NCBI GenBank assembly: GCA_005883655.1 | Contig: VBDA01000426.1 | Coordinates: forward strand, 1 to 5,831 | Direction of reading: 5' to 3' | DNA: 5,831 nt | Source of the DNA: Betaproteobacteria bacterium | Lineage (GTDB): Bacteria; Pseudomonadota; Gammaproteobacteria; Burkholderiales; Casimicrobiaceae | Part shown: positions 1 to 5,435 of the stretch, piece by piece | How the letters are laid out: every line of letters starts with the position of its first letter | How positions within the stretch are numbered: the stretch's first letter is position 1 | Notes under the pieces: model-generated | Database searches by the model: none | What the model saw: only the letters and a program-made list of their open reading frames with translations | What the model was told of the DNA's origin: nothing | Translations under genes and position numbers: made by a program

Positions 1-385
1 CCCTATCGTCCAATGCTACGTCTGACGGTGAATTCACGCGTGTCGGCACCTGCGGGGTCCGCCCGACGTCGGAATCATTGGGAAAGACCCGGTAGATCTC
101 CACCCTGACCTCCCCGATCGTCGGCGAAGCGCCGGTGAGCAGTCCCGTAAACGTTGCGCTCGTGAGGCTCGTCTGGCTACCCGTCAGGATGAAATCGTCG
201 GCGGCTTCGATTTCGAACTTCCCAAGCGTATCGGGTCGCGACGCAGTCGCCATCAAATTATTGACGGTGCCCGTGCTGAAAAAGAACGGCCCCGCATAAC
301 CGACTCCCGCGATCAGCATCAACATCGCGGTTATTGCAAATTCCGGGATCCCCCAACCGAGGAAAAGCCTAGATCGTGTATGCAT
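1..385 (-). CDS. Exported protein, N-terminal part, likely of a PEP-CTERM-associated family (runs off the left edge)
   Basis: The frame is open from an ATG at 385 to the window edge, giving 128 codons without a stop. A Shine-Dalgarno GGAG (plus-strand ctcc at 393-396) lies 7 bases before the ATG and fixes the start. Residues 1-31 look like a signal peptide: basic start (MHTRSR), hydrophobic core around 16-28 (FAITAMLMLIAG) and a small-residue cleavage region near YAG. The mature part begins GPFFFSTG, then has SRPDTLGKFEIEAADDF and VEIYRVFPNDSDVGR, followed by VPTRVNSPSDVA. From memory, this pattern of an 'ADDF' segment, an 'EIYRVFP' strand and 'RVNSPSDVA' occurs in uncharacterised exported beta-rich proteins of Proteobacteria, many of which end in a PEP-CTERM sorting signal. 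The C-terminus is outside the window, so sorting by exosortase is inference. Function is unknown; a surface or extracellular-matrix role is plausible. Confidence 0.8.
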   Translation of the reverse strand, partial: MHTRSRLFLGWGIPEFAITAMLMLIAGVGYAGPFFFSTGTVNNLMATASRPDTLGKFEIEAADDFILTGSQTSLTSATFTGLLTGASPTIGEVRVEIYRVFPNDSDVGRTPQVPTRVNSPSDVALDDR

Positions 386-440
386 GGGTTTGCTCCGAAA
401 AGCGGGCAGCCAAATTGTCCTCGACAACGTGTCTCCCACA

Positions 441-456
441 AGCAACACACATGCCG
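441..456 (-). promoter_or_regulatory. Sigma-54 (RpoN) type -24/-12 promoter candidate
   Basis: Read on the minus strand this is CGGCATGTGTGTTGCT, against the consensus TGGCAC-N5-TTGCW. The GG (455-454) and the GC (443-442) are separated by exactly 10 bases, as the sigma-54 holoenzyme requires, and the TTGCT -12 half is perfect. The -24 half has two mismatches (C for the first T, T for the last C). Transcription would start near 430, giving an untranslated leader of about 45 bases before the exported-protein ATG at 385. In PEP-CTERM bacteria, RpoN and the PrsK/PrsR two-component system are known to control PEP-CTERM protein genes, which fits. No enhancer site was identified. Confidence 0.55.
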
Positions 457-559
457 ATTAACTTTTTAGCGTACAAACAGCAGGTTGATTTCCCTCTACG
501 GCCGGAATAGTTCGGGGTTTGTAAAATAAGTCGACAGGAGTTTCCCGGTGACCTCCGGA

Positions 560-712
560 TCAGATCGCCGCGCGCAACCGGCGCGTACCCGGATATCGCT
601 GCCAGATGGCGGCATCAGTGAGCATCTGTTTCTGGCGCTCGTCGGGCGGAAACGGCTTGCGCAGTGCCTCCATCCGCCCTAGGCGGCATGCAAGCTGCTC
701 GGCCTGCTCCAA
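560..712 (-). CDS. Possible small protein or gene remnant, about 50 residues
   Basis: The minus frame is open from just after a TAG (782-784) to a TGA at 560-562. The readable part contains LEQAEQLACRLGRMEAL, then RKPFPPDERQKQMLTDAAIW and QRYPGTRRLRAAI at the end. The composition is protein-like: an amphipathic, charged helix, a PFPPDER turn and a second helix, with mostly G or C at third codon positions. I do not recognise the family. No start is convincing. The TTG at 712 used here has no Shine-Dalgarno, and the ATG at 673 has only a GGGCGG placed too close. The frame could equally be the 3' remnant of a longer gene broken by a frameshift, since the ORF at 753-953 overlaps its open frame upstream. 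Confidence 0.3.
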   Translation of the reverse strand: MEQAEQLACRLGRMEALRKPFPPDERQKQMLTDAAIWQRYPGTRRLRAAI

Positions 713-718
713 GTGACG

Positions 719-739
719 CGGCCGCCTTTTCGGCGGCCG
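719..739. repeat. Perfect 8-bp GC hairpin (inverted repeat)
   Basis: Arms cggccgcc (719-726) and ggcggccg (732-739) are perfectly complementary around a 5-base loop, ttttc on the plus strand and gaaaa on the minus strand. No T-run follows on either strand, so it is not a standard intrinsic terminator. It lies inside the open minus frame upstream of the 560-712 ORF. Confidence 0.6.
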
Positions 740-752
740 TGAAGAACTAAGG

Positions 753-953
753 TCACCTCCGATTACGGCTGAGGTGAGCAGCTATTGTTTCTAGTCTTGG
801 GTACTCGATACCGGAGATAAGACAGTGCCTACGGTCTAAGCCAGGGGTGAAAGGACCACCTGGCGCGGCTAACCGCTCCCCCAACGCGGATGCGGCGTTA
901 GTGGCGATGAACAACGATCGGCTGCGGTTACTCGTCTTATGGGGCCGACTCAT
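753..953 (-). CDS. Weak hypothetical ORF, 66 residues
   Basis: From the ATG at 953 the minus frame runs 66 codons to a TGA at 753-755. An in-frame TTG at 992 would extend it by 13 residues. Neither start has a Shine-Dalgarno. The product begins MSRPHKTSNRSRSLF and ends ETIAAHLSRNRR; it is basic and has no motif, membrane segment or family I recognise. Third-position GC is lower than in the DUF1631 and GH13 genes, and rare codons (AGA, CTA, ATA) cluster near the end, so this is either foreign, decayed or not a gene. Its end overlaps the open frame of the 560-712 ORF in another phase, so the two may be halves of one frameshifted gene. Confidence 0.2.
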   Translation of the reverse strand: MSRPHKTSNRSRSLFIATNAASALGERLAAPGGPFTPGLDRRHCLISGIEYPRLETIAAHLSRNRR

Positions 954-971
954 GCAAATGATCGCGCCCAC

Positions 972-1004
972 GTCAATTAAAAAACCGGTCAATTAAAAAA
1001 ACCG
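972..1004. repeat. Tandem duplication, 16 and 17 bp units
   Basis: The unit gtcaattaaaaaaccg (972-987) is followed directly by gtcaattaaaaaaaccg (988-1004). The two copies differ only by one extra A in the A-run (six versus seven). This looks like a recent slippage or short duplication, or a pair of adjacent AT-rich binding sites. It sits about 85-115 bases beyond the DUF1631 stop codon and just upstream of the weak ORF ending at 753. Confidence 0.8.
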
Positions 1005-1087
1005 CTGTGCTGAATAGGGAAGAAACAGCCGGCGAACTGACGCGATAGGATCGCTCAACCCGCACGCCTCGCCCGTGGCTACGCGAG

Positions 1088-3310
1088 CTATTCGGCCGTC
1101 GTGGCCCGGGTCTGGCGCGAGCGGCTGGCGAACAAACTCGTCATGGCGCGCTCAAACAGCGGGACGGCTTCGATCGCCACCTTGGCGCGGCGGCTGCGGA
1201 AAGCTTCGGCCAGGCTTTCCGGCGTGTGCACAAACGCGGTACTGCCGTCTCGATGGCTGAAGAGCAGCCGCCTTTGCTGCGGCGCGCGCCAGGCGAGCCT
1301 TGCCAGCACTGTCTCACCCTCGCTCTTGAACGCGCACCAGTCGCCGCGCACGAGCGAATACACCTGAGCCTCGTATACGTCGAGCTCGCGCAGGACGGTC
1401 GCAGCCGTCGCTGGAACCATAGCAGCCGACGTGGGGAGTGCCTCCGCCTCCGCGACCTCGACCGAATCGGGAACTCCCGGCACGGCCTTCATCGACCGGA
1501 CATGCAGATCGAAGAGACACGACAGCAGTGCTTCCCGGCGCGCTTGTGCGTCTTTCTCCGCCGACCAATCGTTGTCGATGCTGCGCAGCAGTGACGGCAC
1601 GAGCTCGACTAAGCGCTTGCGGGCCCCGGCACTGGTTTTGGGTTCGACGCTCCACAACAGATCGTCGACGATGGCGAGCTGGCCCTCCCAGGCCGGGCCT
1701 TCCAGGCCATCCTCGAGACAAATCGTCGTCAGTCGCTGGACGAATTCATGCTCGAGGAAATCGCGGACTTCCGGCGGAACGGTGCGCGCCGCGAGGCGCA
1801 CGTCAAGCGCTGCCCGGGCCTCGCGCAGTGCATCGGCGCGTTCGTCCTGTGCGACCGCGTCGGCAAGCCGCAGCTCGGCGTCGGCCCGCTCGACTTCGAG
1901 ATACGCGTCGAGCTCGGCCTTCGCGGTCTCGAAGATGCTCAAATCGTCTTCGAAGTCGTCGCGAATCCGCTGCGCAAGACCGTTCGCCAGCTCGATCAAT
2001 GCGCGGCCTTTCGCTGACTCCGGTTGCAAGTCGACCGACGCTTGTGCCAGGGTGTCCAGGAAGCGGCGCGTTGGATGCTGCGGATCGGAGAGGACGCGCC
2101 GGTCGAGCAACGCCGCCTTGAGGATGGGAATCTGCAGACGACCAAATACCGTCTTGATGTCACTGGGCAGGTACGGGTCGTCGAACACGTAGTCAAGCAC
2201 GCCGGCGACGATGTCGATGGTGACGCGCTCGGTCGCCGATCCACTCTGGTCCGCGACTGCCTCTTTCAGCGCGCGCAGCTGGTTGGCGCTGCCCTCGCGC
2301 AAGGCATCGCGATCGAGGCTCGCCAATTCAGGCGGCAAGCCAGCGACCGTCTGCCCGCGCTGCAGATGATTTAGCACGCCGACCAGCGTCGACAATATTT
2401 GGGCGCCCTGCTGTCCGAAGTCCGCACCCGCTGCGCCGGGAGCGTTGCCTCCCATCGTTCCCACCGTTGGGGCTGCGCCCCCGGCGTTGGCCGATGGCAC
2501 CGACAGTGCCGCCCGCGCGTCGGAATCGAGCACCTCGAAGAGCTTGTCGTAAAGCGCGCGGCCGTGGAGTTCGGGCGGCTGTTGGGACGCGCCACGCGCG
2601 CGCGTTCGCACGCGCAGCGTCGGCAAGACGTCTCTGTCCTGCAGCAGAACATTGAGCTCGCGGTGCAGCGCAGCGACCTGCTGTGTCGTGGCGCGCACGA
2701 GGCGCTCCATGATCGGGCGCCACAGCCCGTGTTCCGGCCACAGCTCGCGACCGACGTTGCCAAAGGCATCGCAAATGTAGTCCGCGCTCCATGGATTGTC
2801 GAAGCTGATGCCGCTAGGCGCCTCGCGCAGCAACGTGCGCACGCGCAGGTCGAGCGCGAAAGCCTCTTCCAGCGTCGCCTCACGCATGGCTAGCACTGCA
2901 CTCTTCAGCGCGACCGTCGCAGTATGGGAACCGTGGTCGACCATGGCGAGCGCGACGGACTCGTCCCGCTCCCCGCGTGTGCGTAGCTTACCTTCGCGGC
3001 GCCTCTGGAACGTTTGCTTGAATTCGATGCTGAAGCGGGACACGAACTCCTCTCCCGTGCTGCGCACCGCATGGGACATGTCGCGTTCAAGCACGCTCGG
3101 CTTCGACGTCGCGTCATTACGATCTTGCGGTGTCGCCGCATGCAGATCCGCGAGCGCCGGCCGAATGGCGGCAGCAAGGCGCTTGTCCATCAGCGACAGG
3201 CATTCGCGCAGCAACAGATCGGCTTCGGCCGGATCCATGTCGCCCGAGCCCTCAACGTCCACGACAAGCTGCTTCTGCGCGGCTTGGGCAGAGGGGGAAT
3301 CAGCATTCAT
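1088..3310 (-). CDS. DUF1631 family protein, 740 residues
   Basis: This large uninterrupted minus-strand gene starts at ATG 3310, with GGAA (plus ttcc at 3318-3321) 7 bases upstream as a plausible ribosome-binding site, and ends at TAG 1088-1090. The length matches the DUF1631 family of Beta- and Gammaproteobacteria (about 700-800 residues). I recognise the N-terminal pattern: a segment rich in basic and acidic residues around 103-116 (RRREGKLRTRGERD), then LAMVDHGS (121-128), then NPWSADYICDAF (172-183), which corresponds to the family's 'NP...C.AF' block. A Gly/Ala-rich linker follows at roughly 275-300, then a long alpha-helical, charged middle. The C-terminus, 655-724, has alternating hydrophobic residues (WCAFKSEGE, ARLAWRAP, RLLFSHRDG) and ends with VPLFERAM. 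This beta-rich tail looks like the small PilZ-type or SH3-like barrels of regulatory proteins, which is inference. There is no signal peptide or membrane segment, so it is probably cytoplasmic. Members have sometimes been named thymidine phosphorylase, but nothing here supports that. Biochemical function is unknown. Confidence 0.9.
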   Translation of the reverse strand: MNADSPSAQAAQKQLVVDVEGSGDMDPAEADLLLRECLSLMDKRLAAAIRPALADLHAATPQDRNDATSKPSVLERDMSHAVRSTGEEFVSRFSIEFKQTFQRRREGKLRTRGERDESVALAMVDHGSHTATVALKSAVLAMREATLEEAFALDLRVRTLLREAPSGISFDNPWSADYICDAFGNVGRELWPEHGLWRPIMERLVRATTQQVAALHRELNVLLQDRDVLPTLRVRTRARGASQQPPELHGRALYDKLFEVLDSDARAALSVPSANAGGAAPTVGTMGGNAPGAAGADFGQQGAQILSTLVGVLNHLQRGQTVAGLPPELASLDRDALREGSANQLRALKEAVADQSGSATERVTIDIVAGVLDYVFDDPYLPSDIKTVFGRLQIPILKAALLDRRVLSDPQHPTRRFLDTLAQASVDLQPESAKGRALIELANGLAQRIRDDFEDDLSIFETAKAELDAYLEVERADAELRLADAVAQDERADALREARAALDVRLAARTVPPEVRDFLEHEFVQRLTTICLEDGLEGPAWEGQLAIVDDLLWSVEPKTSAGARKRLVELVPSLLRSIDNDWSAEKDAQARREALLSCLFDLHVRSMKAVPGVPDSVEVAEAEALPTSAAMVPATAATVLRELDVYEAQVYSLVRGDWCAFKSEGETVLARLAWRAPQQRRLLFSHRDGSTAFVHTPESLAEAFRSRRAKVAIEAVPLFERAMTSLFASRSRQTRATTAE

Positions 3311-3363
3311 TCAATATTTCCGAATCACCGGCCTCTCGTAAGTTCTGCGACAGCTTAAGCTTC

Positions 3364-3387
3364 GCGCGCCGGCCCTGCAAGGCGCGC
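3364..3387. repeat. 7-bp GC inverted repeat upstream of the DUF1631 gene
   Basis: Arms gcgcgcc (3364-3370) and ggcgcgc (3381-3387) are perfectly complementary around a 10-base loop. It lies 54-77 bases upstream of the DUF1631 ATG, so it could form a hairpin in that gene's leader if transcription starts further upstream. No T-run follows on either strand. Confidence 0.45.
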
Positions 3388-3404
3388 AGGTTCGTGCGTC
3401 AGAC

Positions 3405-3540
3405 CGGGCCGCCTTGAGGAGATTGCCGTCGGGGTCGATGCCGAAGCTTCGATCTTGATCTTGTCGACTGGGAATTGCCTGAGGTTGGACAATGAGGAAC
3501 AACCTGCTCCAGAATTGTCTACTGCGCGCTTTGGCAGCAG
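3405..3540 (-). pseudogene. Relic of an EAL domain (cyclic-di-GMP phosphodiesterase), frameshifted and truncated
   Basis: Read on the minus strand, 3540-3451 encodes LLPKRAVDNSGAG, then CSSLSNLRQFPVDKIKI. This matches the central EAL-domain stretch, typically 'G..lAvDDFGaGySSLsyLr.fPvDkiKIDrsF'. The reading then breaks, but from 3451 down the next frame continues DRSFGIDPDGNLLKAA, which supplies the expected 'DRSF' after 'KIKI'. Restoring four bases (ATCG, as in a duplicated GATCGATCG) would join the frames exactly as KIKIDRSF. Even before the break the metal-site residues are degraded: the usual DDFG is DNSG and the Y of GYSS is C. The EAL motif itself and the rest of the domain are missing, since the GH13 gene begins immediately to the right. 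I read it as a dead fragment of about 45 codons. It is not expected to make a product. Confidence 0.7.
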
Positions 3541-3558
3541 TTGCATAACGAACAAGCA

Positions 3559-5373
3559 ATGAGCCTTTCAATCCATGCCGGGATGGGGGCGACGCCTTAC
3601 GAGGGGGGTGTTGCCTTTCGCGTGTGGGCTCCCTTCGCATCGAGCGTGTCCGTCGCGGGGACCTTCAACGGCTGGAGTCCGACAGCGGCGCCGCTCGGCC
3701 GGGACGGCGGCGGCTACTGGTCGGCCGATGTAGCAGGCGCCAACATTGGAGATCAATACAAGTTTGTTCTGACCAGTCCGTTTCGCTCGGCAGCGTTATG
3801 GAAGAATGATCCCTACGCGCGCTCGCTCACGAATTCGGTCGGCAACTCGATCATCGCCAGAGCGGATTACGGCTGGCAGACTCGCGGCTACTCGACCCCG
3901 CCCTGGAACGAGCTTGTCATCTATGAATTGCACGTCGGCAGCTTTCATTTCGACCCGAACAGCAGCAATGGGCGCGGCAACTTCGACAGCGTCATCGCCA
4001 AGCTGGGTTATCTGCGGGAACTCGGCATCAACGCCATCCAGCTGCTGCCCTCCGACGAGTTCCCCGGCGACATCTCATGGGGCTACAACCCGGCCTACAT
4101 CTTCGCCATCGAGCAAAGTTATGGCGGGCCCGACGGGCTGTGTCGCCTCGTCGATGCGGCGCACGCGCGCGGGATCGCTGTCATCTATGACGTCGTCTAT
4201 AACCATCTGGGACCGAGCGATCTCGATCTATGGCAGTTCGACGGTTGGAGCGAGAACGGCGGAGGTGGCATCTATTTCTATAACGACTGGCGGCGGCAGA
4301 CACCCTGGGGCGATACGCGTCCGGATTATGGCCGCGGGGAAGTGCGCCAGTACCTCGGCGATAACGCTCTCTGGTGGCTCGAGCGGCATCATTGCGACGG
4401 CCTGAGGTGGGACGCGACGGGCTGGATACGCAATGTCTGGGGCAACAACGACGACCACGGCGCCGATCTTGGCGACGGTTGGAGCCTAATGCAGTGGATC
4501 AACTCGGAAATTCGCGCTCGTCAACCGTGGAAGATCACCATCGCGGAGGACATGCAGGACAACGCATCGATCACCCGCGCAACCGACGCCGGAGGAGCAG
4601 GCTTTGGCGCGCAATGGGCGGCAGGGTTCATGCACGCTGTTCGCGACACGATCATTGCTCGCGATGACGCGTCGCGAAACATGTTTGCAATTCGTGACTT
4701 CATTAACCAGCGGTATAACGCGGATGCCTTCGGGCGCGTCCTCTATACCGAGTCGCATGATGAAGTCGCGCAGTCGGCGGGGCAGGCTCGCGTACCGGAG
4801 TTGATCTGGCCGGGCAATGCCGATAGCTACTTTTCGCAAAAACGATCGACGCTTGGCGCCGCGCTGTTATTTACCGTTCCCGGCATTCCCATGATCTTCA
4901 TGGGGCAGGAATTCCTGGAGTCGGGCGCCTGGTCGGATGCAAGTGAGCTCGATTGGTCGAAGAGCGATCGGTTCGAGGGCATCGGGACCTTCTACCGCGA
5001 CCTGATTCGGCTGCGGCGCAATTGGTTCGACGCCACACGAGGCCTGAAGGCTCAGCACGTGAACGTGCACCACGTCAACGACGCCGACAAGCTTCTCGCA
5101 TTTCACCGCTGGGATCAGGGAGGGCCGCGCGACGACGTGGTAGTGGTCGTCAATTTTTCCAACCGTGGCTACGACTCCTACGGGCTGGGGCTGCCAGCAG
5201 GCGGCCTCTGGCGCGTGCGGTTCAACGGTGACTGGCGCGGTTACAGCTCACTATTTTCCGACCACCGCAGCGATGATTTGTGGGCGTTGCCGCGCGGCTG
5301 CGACGATATGCCATGGTCCGGTGATATCGGCATCGGCCCTTACACCGCGATCATACTTTCGCAGGACGCGTGA
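3559..5373 (+). CDS. GH13 alpha-glucan enzyme with N-terminal CBM48-like domain, probably 1,4-alpha-glucan branching enzyme
   Basis: I chose ATG 3559, giving 604 residues; an in-frame TTG at 3541 would add six. Neither has a clear Shine-Dalgarno. Numbering here counts from the TTG. Residues 20-90 are a CBM48/E-set beta domain (VAFRVWAPFASSVSVAG, then FNGWS and YKFVL). The GH13 barrel follows. Region I is DVVYNH (217-222). Region II is GLRWDAT, with nucleophile D291 and R289. Region III is TIAED, with acid/base E336. Region IV is TESHDE, with transition-state stabiliser D407. All catalytic residues are present, so the enzyme should be active. The SHDE and the block IYFYNDWR...TPWGDTRPDYGRGEVRQ resemble a branching-enzyme-like group, whereas VVYNHLGP in region I recalls maltooligosyltrehalose trehalohydrolase (TreZ). 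Residues from about 515 form the C-terminal beta domain (VVVVVNFSN). It is cytoplasmic, with no signal peptide. The likely role is forming alpha-1,6 branches in glycogen; hydrolysis of alpha-glucans or a TreZ-like activity is the alternative. No other glycogen genes are in the window. Confidence 0.92.
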   Translation: MSLSIHAGMGATPYEGGVAFRVWAPFASSVSVAGTFNGWSPTAAPLGRDGGGYWSADVAGANIGDQYKFVLTSPFRSAALWKNDPYARSLTNSVGNSIIARADYGWQTRGYSTPPWNELVIYELHVGSFHFDPNSSNGRGNFDSVIAKLGYLRELGINAIQLLPSDEFPGDISWGYNPAYIFAIEQSYGGPDGLCRLVDAAHARGIAVIYDVVYNHLGPSDLDLWQFDGWSENGGGGIYFYNDWRRQTPWGDTRPDYGRGEVRQYLGDNALWWLERHHCDGLRWDATGWIRNVWGNNDDHGADLGDGWSLMQWINSEIRARQPWKITIAEDMQDNASITRATDAGGAGFGAQWAAGFMHAVRDTIIARDDASRNMFAIRDFINQRYNADAFGRVLYTESHDEVAQSAGQARVPELIWPGNADSYFSQKRSTLGAALLFTVPGIPMIFMGQEFLESGAWSDASELDWSKSDRFEGIGTFYRDLIRLRRNWFDATRGLKAQHVNVHHVNDADKLLAFHRWDQGGPRDDVVVVVNFSNRGYDSYGLGLPAGGLWRVRFNGDWRGYSSLFSDHRSDDLWALPRGCDDMPWSGDIGIGPYTAIILSQDA

Positions 5374-5435
5374 CATGCCCGTTCTTATCGGCGGCGCCAA
5401 GACTTGCAACGTTTTGAAGGCAGCGCGGACGCGCG

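Larger units (their letters stand above)
386..1087. other. Intergenic region without a confident gene
   Basis: These 702 bases separate the exported-protein gene from the 3' end of the DUF1631 gene; both neighbours are on the minus strand. The part next to the exported-protein gene holds its leader, a small dyad and the sigma-54-like element. The middle (560-992) holds two weak overlapping minus-strand ORFs and an 8-bp hairpin. The right part holds a tandem duplication at 972-1004 and a short dyad, gcgat-agg-atcgc (1042-1054), beyond the DUF1631 stop codon. That dyad has no following T-run and is not a convincing terminator. No tRNA, known structured RNA or insertion sequence was recognised. 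Confidence 0.6.

Noticed and set aside
548..682. Plus-strand GTG ORF of 44 codons with AGGAG 7 bases upstream
   Set aside because: The ribosome-binding site is well placed, but the product has no recognisable feature and the opposite frame over the same bases looks more protein-like. I could not support it as a gene.
760..990. Structured RNA or tRNA-like element in the AT-richer intergenic part
   Set aside because: No cloverleaf, tmRNA, signal-recognition-particle or 6S-like core could be recognised by eye.
1020..1087. Intrinsic terminator after the DUF1631 gene
   Set aside because: The dyads found (ctcgc/gcgag near 1068-1087 and gcgat/atcgc at 1042-1054) are only 5 bp and lack a T-run.
1431..2192. 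Long plus-strand ORFs (up to 253 codons) across the DUF1631 gene
   Set aside because: They are antisense shadows of a GC-rich gene, with Ser/Arg-rich low-complexity products and no recognisable motif. The minus frame is continuous and family-like.
3541..3558. TTG at 3541 as the GH13 start
   Set aside because: It adds only six residues (MHNEQA), has no Shine-Dalgarno, and the ATG at 3559 starts close to the CBM48-like domain. It remains possible but less likely.
5374..5435. Bidirectional terminator between the convergent GH13 and DUF445 genes
   Set aside because: Only a very short gcgc stem around 5423-5434 could be found, and no T-run follows on either strand.
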